Shown piece by piece: positions 44,838 through 52,656 of a DNA stretch of 64,000 nt. Both the position numbers and the translations under genes were made by a program. The DNA is from CAZMNY01 sp964635375. GTDB lineage: Bacteria > Planctomycetota > Planctomycetia > Pirellulales > Pirellulaceae. The notes under the pieces were generated by a model, which was not told where the DNA came from, ran no database searches, and saw nothing but the letters and a program-made list of their open reading frames with translations. Location: positions 1 through 64,000 of the forward strand of contig CAZWOU010000006.1 in the NCBI GenBank assembly GCA_964635375.1. Direction: 5' to 3'. Every line of letters begins with the position of its first letter. Position 1 is the stretch's first letter.

Positions 44838-45821
44838 CTAGTCGGCCTGCCCCGTTCGGACGAGTCGGCGGCCCGATTCGTCGTCCCGCCAATAAGGCGA
44901 GGCGCCCGTGAATTTAACCTTGGCGTTTTTCCGTTGCTTGTCGGCCGCCCAGCCGAATAGCCAGCGGCGAACCGCACCGCTAAGTTCTTTTCTGGCGTCG
45001 GTCCAACGAGAGTTTCCTGGCTTCCATTCGATGCAACGAATCAGATGCACGCCGAAGCGCGTGACCACGGGCTGGCTCAGGTCACCGACTTTGAGATCAA
45101 AGGCGGCTTTGGAGAAAGACTCGGGCATTGTCTCTCGCCGGTCAAGGAATCCAATGTCGCCGCCGGCGTCGGCCGTGGGAGACTGCGAAAATTTCTTAGC
45201 CGCGGCGGCGAAAGTGATCTCGTTCTTGAGAATCGCGGCGCGAACTTCGGTCGCTTTCTCGCGAGCTTCCACCAGAGTCTCGGCGTCCGCGGCCTTCCAG
45301 AGAATGTGGGCGGCGCGGACCTCGCTTCCGTCAAAGTGGGGGCGATTGCGTTCATAGTATTTCTGCAGATTGGCGTCCGTCAGGTAGTTGTCTAGGAATG
45401 AGGCCCAACTCAATTCCCATCGCGCCTCGTGTCGCCAGTGTTGCAAATCACGGAAGCCCTTCTCCTCAAGGTGCTTCTCAACGGGAATCGCCCGCCGCGC
45501 CAGGCGTTTCTTTAACCCGTCCCAGTGTTGATCGACTTCCGTATCGCTGGCGTAGTGGGCCGTTGTCTTCAGGTGGGTCAGCGCCAATTCCCTTTCGATC
45601 AACTTCTGCAACGCTGCTGCTTCCAAGGCTGGCTGGGCCGCACGAGCAATCGGTCGCCCGCGAGTGCTGATCGCCAATTCTCGCCGCACGTCGCGGACTC
45701 GGATTTGATGCCCATTGACGCTTGCGGCCAGCGGCGACTCAAGCGGAGCCGGTCTTTCGTTCGCGGTTTGCGCAGCGGGTTCCGCTTGCGCGACAAGCAT
45801 TGAAAATAGTAGCACTAGCAT
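44838..45821 (-). CDS. parvulin-type (PpiC) peptidyl-prolyl isomerase, exported
   Basis: 327 residues; the ATG at 45821 has GGAGGAG 10 bases upstream. Signal peptide MLVLLFSMLVAQA. A SurA/PrsA-like N-terminal helical region (about 35-160) contains VNGHQIRVRDVRREL and ALQKLIERELALTHL. The parvulin domain (about 165-265) has AAHILWKA, FAAAAKKFSQSPTADAGGDIGFLDR, FDLKVGDLSQPVVTRFGVHLIRC. A C-terminal basic stretch follows. Periplasmic folding of secreted or outer-membrane proteins is likely, which fits the many exported neighbours. Confidence 0.92.
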   Translation of the reverse strand: MLVLLFSMLVAQAEPAAQTANERPAPLESPLAASVNGHQIRVRDVRRELAISTRGRPIARAAQPALEAAALQKLIERELALTHLKTTAHYASDTEVDQHWDGLKKRLARRAIPVEKHLEEKGFRDLQHWRHEARWELSWASFLDNYLTDANLQKYYERNRPHFDGSEVRAAHILWKAADAETLVEAREKATEVRAAILKNEITFAAAAKKFSQSPTADAGGDIGFLDRRETMPESFSKAAFDLKVGDLSQPVVTRFGVHLIRCIEWKPGNSRWTDARKELSGAVRRWLFGWAADKQRKNAKVKFTGASPYWRDDESGRRLVRTGQAD

Positions 45822-45873
45822 GAGAAAACGACTCCTCCGCCCGAAGCGGCACGCGCCCCCGCGTTAGCTGACC

Positions 45874-47130
45874 CTAAGGAAGCTTGATGTCCTTGAGTTC
45901 GTATTTGACTGGTAACTGAATAATGAGTGCTGGCGTCTCATATCGAAAACGACATCCCTCAAGGCCTTCATCACGGTCGAAGTAGTACGCGATCCCAATC
46001 TCGTTGTCGGTCTGCAACGTCGTCTCCATTCCATCGGAGTCAATCCTCTCGCCGTTGGACGCGACCAAATAGGCCTCGTTGCGAAAAATCCACCCTCGGT
46101 ACGACTCAAGCGCGTTGGATGCATCGTCGAACTTCACGCGAACCCAAAGCTTGTAGAGGGCTTCCTCCTTTCGCACGCGTTCGAGCGTCACCGTAACGCC
46201 CGCGCGGCGCTGGTCCTGATTGCTCACCTTTCCCAGTCGAGAAAACTCGAATCGTTCGACGCGACCAGGCAGCATGGCGAGCATTTCACCTTTGAGTGAG
46301 ACGATCTTCTTGATGTTGCGATCGGGAAGCGGAAACGGCAGTTCCACTTCGACACTCGACACGCCGGGATTCACGGCTACGTCTTGACGGCCCTCGGCTG
46401 TCATCGCGATCTCATCGCCATTTTCGTCGATCGCCGTGATTTGATCAAAAGGTTGCGATAACGAGATCGGCGTCAAACGCGGCTCCCAAGCAACGTTGAC
46501 TGCGATTCGCATATTCTCCGCGGTGGGGTTGAGCAAATTCCGCACCGACTGAATTCGGGTTGCTTCGTATCGAAACAGTCCGGCGTAGGCTGCCCGCCCA
46601 ACACGATCATTTTGCCCTTCCGGCTTGGCCATCACCGTCATCACTCCGCTGTTTTGACTAATGGCGTTGACGGTCAGTCCCGTCGCGTCCAGCACTTCAT
46701 CCAAAGCTTGCCAATAGGGCTTATCCTTGAATGCCGTCGTGATCTCTGTGGTGACCTCCTCAAAGCCAACGACTCGGTTCCCCGACTGTTTCTCGAGTTC
46801 CTCAAAAACATCAGCGACCGCGAACTTGCCTTCAAGCGTGATCGTCGTCGCCTCGACCGCTCGCTTCGCTGCCATGCTCTCGACAGCCTGCAGCACGCGG
46901 GCCAACCGCTGCCGCACCTCAGCTGGGGTCCGCGATGAGGTTCGCGGCAGGTAAGGCAGCACGGCTGGCCCCAGGTCGACCAGCGTCTTCTCAGCCGCCT
47001 GCCGCTCCGCCAACTCCAAGGAATTCAATTGCAGCACTAAGTCGCGAGCTTGCTGCTTCAGCTTCTGGTTCGGTGGCTTTCCGTTCGCTTGCCCGACGAC
47101 AAGGGCGCCGATGATCAACATCCGTAACAT
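45874..47130 (-). CDS. exported protein with an STN-like segment, function unknown
   Basis: 418 residues from the ATG at 47130, which has AGAGGAG 5 bases upstream (a TTG at 47145 is the longer alternative). Signal peptide MLRMLIIGALVVGQANG. Residues about 20-90 are helical (ARDLVLQLNSLELAERQAAEKTL, HEAT-like). Residues about 95-165 (ITLEGKFAVADVFEELEKQSGNRVVGF to YWQALDEVLDATGLTVNAI) have the pattern of the secretin/TonB short N-terminal (STN) domain. The C-terminal 230 residues are beta-rich and unrecognised. It could bind a partner in the envelope as STN domains do; this is inference only. Confidence 0.75.
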   Translation of the reverse strand: MLRMLIIGALVVGQANGKPPNQKLKQQARDLVLQLNSLELAERQAAEKTLVDLGPAVLPYLPRTSSRTPAEVRQRLARVLQAVESMAAKRAVEATTITLEGKFAVADVFEELEKQSGNRVVGFEEVTTEITTAFKDKPYWQALDEVLDATGLTVNAISQNSGVMTVMAKPEGQNDRVGRAAYAGLFRYEATRIQSVRNLLNPTAENMRIAVNVAWEPRLTPISLSQPFDQITAIDENGDEIAMTAEGRQDVAVNPGVSSVEVELPFPLPDRNIKKIVSLKGEMLAMLPGRVERFEFSRLGKVSNQDQRRAGVTVTLERVRKEEALYKLWVRVKFDDASNALESYRGWIFRNEAYLVASNGERIDSDGMETTLQTDNEIGIAYYFDRDEGLEGCRFRYETPALIIQLPVKYELKDIKLP

Positions 47131-47169
47131 GGAGGCTCCTCTCAATATGATGAATTTAGAGGCGATGAT

Positions 47170-47217
47170 ATTGAGCGCCCATCTTGAGCGTCCAACATCG
47201 AGCGCCCAACATCGAAC
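47170..47217. repeat. imperfect 14-base tandem repeat (GAGCGCCCAACATC)
   Basis: Three degenerate copies, with variants GAGCGCCCATCTT, GAGCGTCCAACATC and GAGCGCCCAACATC. They lie in the untranslated leader of the STN-like gene. A related word pair occurs near 59865-59895. Confidence 0.5.
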
Positions 47218-47241
47218 GAGGGACCGGCGGGCGATGAATCG

Positions 47242-47271
47242 ATTATAGGACGGTTGGTTCTACAATACCAA
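47242..47271 (-). promoter_or_regulatory. candidate sigma-70 type promoter for the STN-like gene
   Basis: On the minus strand TTGGTA (47271-47266), an 18-base spacer and a perfect TATAAT (47247-47242). The leader to the ATG at 47130 would be about 105 bases and includes the tandem repeats. Confidence 0.42.
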
Positions 47272-47556
47272 CATGTGGCCAAATCACGACAGGGCCCGCC
47301 TGAGTTCGATCTGGCCGCGAGAAATCTCAGTCTCACGACCCCTCAGAGCAGAACTTGCGTCGAGCTATTGCGTCGAGCTGATGGACATCCTCTGCGTTCA
47401 CGTTTCTCGGCGGCTCGATTCGGTTTCATGAGCTAGGGTTGAATGTGTTCCTTGTGACCTTCGCATCGAACTCGCTTTCTGGAGCAAGGACTGTTTCGCG
47501 TTTGCCGCCGCTCTGACGAAACAGCCGCCGTAACGCCCCATCTCGGAGACCCATTC

Positions 47557-48804
47557 GTGCGAAGCGAAACGCTGCTGTTCTTTGCCGTGACTCAGCTGGC
47601 CATGTTGTTCGGATTCTCGCCTGTCGCTCTTGCGGGACTGGTCGTCGTGTCCGCGTTCGCGGTCACTGTGAAGGCTCTGGCCGACAAGAGGGAATTCGAC
47701 CCCGTTTCTTGGGCCACTATCGGCGCCGCCGTGTTGTCAGCGTTCTACATCCCCTGGGCGATTGAGGCCGAGGAGGCTCGAGGCGCCGAGTTCATGGTGG
47801 AACTCAAGTTGGATGGCCAACGGGTCGAGGGCCGAGCTCTCAAGTGGACAAAGAAACGCGTGATGATCTTTGGCCGCGATGGACAGTTGTGGGACTTTCA
47901 CCCCAGCGACGGCGCCGATTATCGGAAGACGGCCGATCAGTATCAACCGTTGCCGCAAGCTGAATTTCGAGCAGAGTTGATGGTCGAGTTCGGCAAGAAC
48001 TTCGACGTCTCGGGAACTGGCCATTACCTGGTCGTGCATCCCCGTGGTCAGAAGGACCGTTGGGCGAAACGGTTCGAGGAGATCTACCGGGCTTTCTCTC
48101 ACTACTTCTCCACTCGGGGTTTTGACATCCACAAGCCCCGTTGTTCGCTCGTTGCGGTGGTGTTCCCGAGCCAAGGACATTTTCTCCAATACGCCGCGAG
48201 CCAGGGGACCCCGCTGGGCCCCGGCATACTCGGCTACTATTCGCCGAAAAGCAATCGCATTCTGCTCTACGACATGGGAGCGACGAGCGAGGAAGGCGAG
48301 GACAGGCGGCTAAATGCTGAGACGATCATTCACGAGGCCGCCCATCAGGCCGCCTTCAACACGGGCGTACACAGTCGAGTCCACATGCCGCCGCGTTGGC
48401 TTGCCGAAGGGCTGGGGACCATGTTTGAGGCACCCGACGTGTATGGGTCCCGCAGGCACATGCATCTCAAGGATCGCCTGAACCACAAGCGGTTCAAACG
48501 TTTTGAGGCCTTCTTGCCCAGTCGTCGCGACGGCATGTTGGCCGAGTTCATTGCCTCCGGTCGTCTGTTTCAGACCAACCCGGACGCGGCCTACGCCGAG
48601 GCTTGGGCGCTGACTTTCTTTCTGGCGGAAACTCGGCCTCGCGACTACGCCCGCTACATGGCCAAGACGGCCAGGGGCCAAGGCGGATTCAACGCGACGC
48701 AACCCGCTCGCTTACGGGCCTTTACGGACGTCTTCGGCAGCGATCTGCGGATGCTGGAAGTTCAGTATCTCCGCTATTATCGCGATCTCAAAAAGTCGCT
48801 CTGA
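47557..48804 (+). CDS. DUF1570 gluzincin-like protein B, membrane-anchored
   Basis: 415 residues; GTG start at 47557 with GGAG 9 bases upstream. The N terminus has two or three hydrophobic segments (LLFFAVTQLAMLFGFSPVALAGLVVVSAFAV split in two, then a segment ending AAVLSAFYIPWAI). A small beta domain (AEFMVELKLDGQRVEGRALKW) follows, then the DUF1570 domain with HEAAHQ (HExxH) near residue 260 and WLAEGLGTMFE with the third-ligand Glu. AYAEAWALTFFLAE matches the equivalent segment of the paralogue at 41419-42930. A membrane-tethered extracytoplasmic metallopeptidase is likely. Confidence 0.85.
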   Translation: MRSETLLFFAVTQLAMLFGFSPVALAGLVVVSAFAVTVKALADKREFDPVSWATIGAAVLSAFYIPWAIEAEEARGAEFMVELKLDGQRVEGRALKWTKKRVMIFGRDGQLWDFHPSDGADYRKTADQYQPLPQAEFRAELMVEFGKNFDVSGTGHYLVVHPRGQKDRWAKRFEEIYRAFSHYFSTRGFDIHKPRCSLVAVVFPSQGHFLQYAASQGTPLGPGILGYYSPKSNRILLYDMGATSEEGEDRRLNAETIIHEAAHQAAFNTGVHSRVHMPPRWLAEGLGTMFEAPDVYGSRRHMHLKDRLNHKRFKRFEAFLPSRRDGMLAEFIASGRLFQTNPDAAYAEAWALTFFLAETRPRDYARYMAKTARGQGGFNATQPARLRAFTDVFGSDLRMLEVQYLRYYRDLKKSL

Positions 48805-48904
48805 AGACGCCGGGGAACTGACGAACTTGCCGATGCTGACGGTCCGCTCTGACTGGGGCCCGCTCGTTTCCATCGGCTGATTCCGGGCGCCCAACAGTTC
48901 GCAT

Positions 48905-48934
48905 TTTACCCCGCTGTCCGTCCTAGGTTATAAT
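48905..48934 (+). promoter_or_regulatory. candidate sigma-70 type promoter for the SUMF1-family gene
   Basis: TTTACC (48905-48910), an 18-base spacer and a perfect TATAAT (48929-48934). It lies upstream of the gap and the gene at 49173. If the N gap is a false duplication, the leader would be about 80 bases. Confidence 0.4.
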
Positions 48935-48961
48935 TGTCTCCGCAGTCGTCGTGGAGGCTGT

Positions 48962-49016
48962 TGTCTTCATGCGGTCCACTCTCCTCCACCTATTCACTCT
49001 CCTCCACCTATTCACT
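48962..49016 (+). repeat. left copy of a 55-base direct repeat flanking an assembly gap
   Basis: Identical to 49117-49171. Inside it, ACTCTCCTCCACCTATTC is itself repeated in tandem. Confidence 0.9.
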
Positions 49017-49116
49017 NNNNNNNNNNNNNNNNNNNNNNNNNNNNNNNNNNNNNNNNNNNNNNNNNNNNNNNNNNNNNNNNNNNNNNNNNNNNNNNNNNNN
49101 NNNNNNNNNNNNNNNN
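49017..49116. other. assembly gap (100 N) between identical flanks
   Basis: Exactly 100 N. The 55 bases before and after are identical, so the two contig ends may simply overlap, or they may be the edges of a longer tandem array. Confidence 0.95.
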
Positions 49117-49171
49117 TGTCTTCATGCGGTCCACTCTCCTCCACCTATTCACTCTCCTCCACCTATTCACT
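49117..49171 (+). repeat. right copy of the 55-base direct repeat
   Basis: Identical to 48962-49016, ending one base before the start region of the SUMF1-family gene. Confidence 0.9.
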
Positions 49172-49172
49172 G

Positions 49173-50291
49173 ATGAGAAGATACGAGCTTATGCCCCTTC
49201 GCTTTGCTGTTGCCTGCCGAGTCAATTTATCGGCTCTCCTGTTGTTGGTCTCGATCATTGCATCCCACACGTGGGCCGAAGAGTGTCCTCATCCTCAACC
49301 TCTTGAGATCGCCGGCGCGTCGGCCAACACCCAGGCCGAGATGAAGCCGTATACCGAGTTGATTGAGCACTCGAGCAAGAAGATCGAGATGGTCCCGATA
49401 CCGGGCGGTGAGTTCGTGATGGGTAGCCCGTCAAGCGAGAAGGGTCGCAACGACGACGAAGGGCCTCAGCACCGCGTTTCGATCGAACCGTTTTGGATGG
49501 GCAAACACGAGATCACTTGGGGCGCCTATGACATTTGGGCCGCTGACCTGGATATCTATCGACGCGAGGCCTTGGGGATTGAGGCCAACGTGCGAGACAA
49601 CTTGGCCGAGCCGTTTCAGGTTTCCAAGCCGACCGAGCCCTATTCCGACATGTCGTTTGGGATGGGCAAACGACAGTTTCCAGCCATCTGCATGACTCAG
49701 CACGCGGCTCGAACCTATTGCCAGTGGTTGACTGCAAAGACGGGCCGTTACTATCGGTTGCCGACGGAAGCGGAATGGGAATACGCATGTCGCGCCGGTT
49801 CGTCGACGGCCTACTCATTTGGCGACGATCCGTCAAAACTGGACGATTACGCCTGGCATTTCGGCAACAGTGACGCGGCTTACCACAAAGTCGGCCAAAA
49901 GAAACCGAATCCGTGGGGGCTCTACGACATGCACGGCAACGTCGCCGAATGGGTGCTCGACCAGCATTCCGAGAAGTTTTACGGGGGTAAACAAGCGATC
50001 GCGCCGAGCCCGTTGGCCCTTCCTAAGACACTCTATCCTCGCGTGGTGCGTGGCGGAGGATGGGATGACATAGCGCGTCAGCTGCGCAGTGCCCAGCGGA
50101 TTGCCTCCTCCGAGGATTGGAAGGAGCAAGATCCGCAAATCCCGCAGAGCATTTGGTATCATACAGAAGCTCAAAGCGTGGGATTTCGCATTGTCAGACC
50201 GCTGCGAACTCCGACGGCCAAGGAGCGGAAAGAAAAATGGGACTATTCGTTGCCAGTTCAAGTCGATTTGCCCGAGCCCGGTGAAGAGTGA
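49173..50291 (+). CDS. exported SUMF1-family (formylglycine-generating enzyme-like) protein
   Basis: 372 residues; ATG at 49173 or 49191. Signal peptide VNLSALLLLVSIIASHTWA. SUMF1/FGE-sulfatase fold: MVPIPGGEFVMGSPSSE, GPQHRVSIEPFWMGKHEITWGAY, YRLPTEAEWEYACRAGSSTAYSFG, NPWGLYDMHGNVAEWVLD and VVRGGGWDD, ending AQSVGFRIVRPL. Many relatives with this fold do not activate sulfatases. An Ile-Cys-Met-Thr segment before ARTYCQWL supplies two Cys, but the paired active-site Cys of true FGE near the C terminus (RVxRGGSWxxxxxxxRxAxR) is not evident. A ligand-binding or scaffold role is as likely as enzymatic activity. No sulfatase gene is adjacent. Confidence 0.88.
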   Translation: MRRYELMPLRFAVACRVNLSALLLLVSIIASHTWAEECPHPQPLEIAGASANTQAEMKPYTELIEHSSKKIEMVPIPGGEFVMGSPSSEKGRNDDEGPQHRVSIEPFWMGKHEITWGAYDIWAADLDIYRREALGIEANVRDNLAEPFQVSKPTEPYSDMSFGMGKRQFPAICMTQHAARTYCQWLTAKTGRYYRLPTEAEWEYACRAGSSTAYSFGDDPSKLDDYAWHFGNSDAAYHKVGQKKPNPWGLYDMHGNVAEWVLDQHSEKFYGGKQAIAPSPLALPKTLYPRVVRGGGWDDIARQLRSAQRIASSEDWKEQDPQIPQSIWYHTEAQSVGFRIVRPLRTPTAKERKEKWDYSLPVQVDLPEPGEE

Positions 50292-50341
50292 TCACGAACT
50301 GACCCACACAATCAATTAGCAACCCAGCGAGGATCGAACCA

Positions 50342-51709
50342 GTGAATACGAGTGCAAATTCGAACGACTCAAGCCGTCGCGGATTCCTGAGAAACTCCGG
50401 GACGATGGCGGCGGCCGCCACACTGGCAGCAGGTGCGGCAAGTCAGGTGCACGCGGCGGACGACGACACGATTCGCTTAGCCTTGGTCGGGTGCGGCGGG
50501 CGAGGCACTGGGGCGGCGGCGAACGCACTTTCGGTCCCAAACGGCCGCACGAAGCTCGTCGCGATGGCCGATGTGTTCGAAAACAGACTCGCGGCCAGCC
50601 ACAAGAACCTGCAGCGCTACGGCGACAAAGTTGCGGTAACGAAGGACGCGCAGTTCATCAGCTTCGACGCTTACCGCCAGGCCATGGACATGCTCAGGCC
50701 CGGCGATATTGTGATTCTGACCACGCCGCCAGCATTCCGCTGGGTTCATTACACCTACGCTATCGAAAAGGGACTCAACGTCTTCATGGAGAAGCCTGTC
50801 ACCGTCGATGGACCGGCGAGTGTCAGAATGTTGGAGTTGAACAAGAAGGCCAAGGCGAAAGATCTCAAGGTGGGTGTTGGTCTCATGTGTCGCCATTGTC
50901 TTGCTCGCAAGGAGTTGTTTGAGCGAATTCAAGACGGCGAGATCGGCGACATCACGATGCTGCGGGCCTACCGTATGGCGGGTCCGACCGGTTCGGCCGC
51001 CACCGGACCGAAGCCGGACAACATGAGCGAGTTGATGTATCAGATCTCTCGTTTCCACGCTTTCCTCTGGGCCAGCGGCGGAGCCTTCAGCGATTTCCTC
51101 ATTCATAACATCGATGAATCATGTTGGATGAAGAACGACTGGCCCGTGAGAGCGAAGGCTAGCGGAGGACGCCACTACCGGGGAAAGAACGTCGATCAGA
51201 ATCTCGACTCCTATTCCGTCGAATACACGTTTGGCGACGGCACCAAACTGATGCTCGGCGGACGCACCATGCCCGGATGCCATAAAGAGTTCGCCAGCTA
51301 TGCGCATGGCACCAAGGGTTCGGCGATCATCTCGACCGCCTCCCACATTCCCTCCAAGGCGAGGACCTTCAAGGGGCAGGACTTCACCAAGCCGAACATG
51401 ATCTGGTCCTACCCTCAACCAGAGCCCAACCCCTATCAACTGGAATGGAACGACCTGATTCAGGCCGTCCGGGAGAACAAACCGTACAACGAAGTCGAAC
51501 GAGGCGTGATGGCGAGTCTGGTCACCTCGATGGGCCGTATGGCCGCCCACACGGGCCGCATTATCACCTTCGACGAAATGCTGAACTGCCAGCACGAGTT
51601 TGGCCCCAATATCGACAAACTCACCATCGATGGACCTTCGCCGCTACAAGCCACCAACGGCAAGTACCCGGTACCCATGCCTGGGATTGAAACAGACACG
51701 GAATACTGA
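50342..51709 (+). CDS. Gfo/Idh/MocA family oxidoreductase with twin-arginine leader
   Basis: 455 residues; GTG start at 50342 with GAGG 9 bases upstream. Twin-arginine signal (SSRRGFLRNSGTMAAAATLAAGAASQVHA in pieces: SSRRGFL, then the Ala-rich core), so export is in folded form with its NAD(P) cofactor. Rossmann domain IRLALVGCGGRGTGAAANAL, then VILTTPPAFRWVHYTYAIEKGLNVFMEKPVTVD with the conserved EKP lysine, and C-terminal alpha/beta domain with DFLIHNIDESCWM. Typical of planctomycete exported sugar oxidoreductases acting on carbohydrates; substrate unknown. Confidence 0.93.
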   Translation: MNTSANSNDSSRRGFLRNSGTMAAAATLAAGAASQVHAADDDTIRLALVGCGGRGTGAAANALSVPNGRTKLVAMADVFENRLAASHKNLQRYGDKVAVTKDAQFISFDAYRQAMDMLRPGDIVILTTPPAFRWVHYTYAIEKGLNVFMEKPVTVDGPASVRMLELNKKAKAKDLKVGVGLMCRHCLARKELFERIQDGEIGDITMLRAYRMAGPTGSAATGPKPDNMSELMYQISRFHAFLWASGGAFSDFLIHNIDESCWMKNDWPVRAKASGGRHYRGKNVDQNLDSYSVEYTFGDGTKLMLGGRTMPGCHKEFASYAHGTKGSAIISTASHIPSKARTFKGQDFTKPNMIWSYPQPEPNPYQLEWNDLIQAVRENKPYNEVERGVMASLVTSMGRMAAHTGRIITFDEMLNCQHEFGPNIDKLTIDGPSPLQATNGKYPVPMPGIETDTEY

Positions 51710-51722
51710 GCGATGCCCAGAA

Positions 51723-52115
51723 ATGAGTGTGTGGTTTGCAATTCACCTAGCCGCTCGCAACGACGAGTTATTGTCGCGGCAAATTCCGGACGCGGTATCC
51801 AAACCAAGGATTGCGACCAGGCCTACCTGGATTCAGCTCGCTGGTATGTGTCTGGTTACCGCCTTTTTCACGTTCGCGATCACGACCTCGCTCTCAACAA
51901 AACAACTAGAGGAGCCTGCTGATTCTGCCGATGCACCTAGCAGGGCGATCGAGGGCGACGCGTTTGACCGTTTTGCTCAACGGGCAGGGAAGAATCTTTC
52001 CAACACGATTGCCAAGAACAAAAGTCTCTACATGGCAAGGGCTCGCTTGATCGAGCAGGAAAGAGAGCGAAATGGCACGGACGCCGCCGATTCTGGTACG
52101 GGGGATGATGATTAG
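51723..52115 (+). CDS. small single-pass membrane protein, uncharacterised
   Basis: 130 residues from the ATG at 51723, 13 bases after the oxidoreductase stop. One transmembrane helix (IQLAGMCLVTAFFTFAITTSL) follows a 38-residue N-terminal part. The rest is charged and helical (FDRFAQRAGKNLSNTIAKNKSLYMARARLIEQERE) and ends in an acidic tail DSGTGDDD. No family recognised. The last codons overlap the start of the next small gene (ATGATGATTAG), which supports both as real. Confidence 0.5.
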   Translation: MSVWFAIHLAARNDELLSRQIPDAVSKPRIATRPTWIQLAGMCLVTAFFTFAITTSLSTKQLEEPADSADAPSRAIEGDAFDRFAQRAGKNLSNTIAKNKSLYMARARLIEQERERNGTDAADSGTGDDD

Positions 52116-52449
52116 CGCAGCGGTTGCCGTTGCCTCGCAGGGCATCAACTTCGCCTCTGTTTGTGCGAATTGTACAGCCGAACTTGCCGCTCTCATTTCG
52201 GCTGAAGATGTTGTCTCGGCAGCGGAGGACACACGTGATGAGGCGGCCGAGGACTACCTGAATTGCACCCAAGACTGTGAGGATGAAGCGTTGGTGCTGG
52301 CGATTGCCGAGGACGCTTTGGAGGATGCAATGGAATCGCGTGACCTCGCCCAAATTGAGTATGACGCTTGCCTGATGGGCAACCCGCCGCCACCACCGCC
52401 GAGCATGGAGCAGTCCGTGCTCGTGTCGCTGACAGTCGAGCATGAGTGA
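52105..52449 (+). CDS. small acidic Cys-containing exported protein, uncharacterised
   Basis: About 114 residues; ATG at 52105 (or 52108) preceded by GGGGG and overlapping the previous stop. The short hydrophobic start (MMISAAVAVASQGINFASV) may be a signal. The body is acidic and helical, with two CxxC/CxxxC-like pairs (VCANC and NCTQDC) and a fifth Cys near the end (YDACLMG), flanking alanine/glutamate-rich helices, followed by a run of six Pro. No known family. Codon use is like that of its neighbours. It could be a helical hairpin held by disulfides. Confidence 0.45.
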   Translation: MMISAAVAVASQGINFASVCANCTAELAALISAEDVVSAAEDTRDEAAEDYLNCTQDCEDEALVLAIAEDALEDAMESRDLAQIEYDACLMGNPPPPPPSMEQSVLVSLTVEHE

Positions 52450-52520
52450 CAGTCGAGCATGAGGGACAATCGAGCCATGAGTGGCGGTCGAGGAGAATTG
52501 CGCGGTCGAGGAGAATGGAG
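52432..52520 (+). repeat. imperfect direct repeats (GACAGTCGAGCATGAG, GCGGTCGAGGAGAAT)
   Basis: Several degenerate copies of a unit containing GTCGAGcatGAG follow each other across the end of the small acidic gene and the spacer before the DUF1501 gene. No stable hairpin and no T run. Confidence 0.5.
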
Positions 52521-52656
52521 GGGTGGCAACGGGCAGATGCCCACCCTTCGCCCCCGGCCTCGCTGAGCTCGTTTCACAGCCTCGACCGCCGCTCGCCCTA
52601 CTTGTGTCCGGCTATCTTGATTGAGAGATCGCGCTTCCTCACAACCCACTGGCGGA

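Larger units (their letters stand above)
47131..47556. other. divergent intergenic region between the STN-like gene and the second DUF1570 gene
   Basis: About 425 bases. It holds a minus-strand promoter candidate, a short tandem repeat and the ribosome binding site of the next gene (GGAG at 47544). No RNA gene or coherent frame seen in the remainder. Confidence 0.4.

Noticed and set aside
48962..49171. Possible CRISPR or satellite array around the N gap
   Set aside because: Only two copies of the 55-base unit with no spacers, and they abut an assembly gap.
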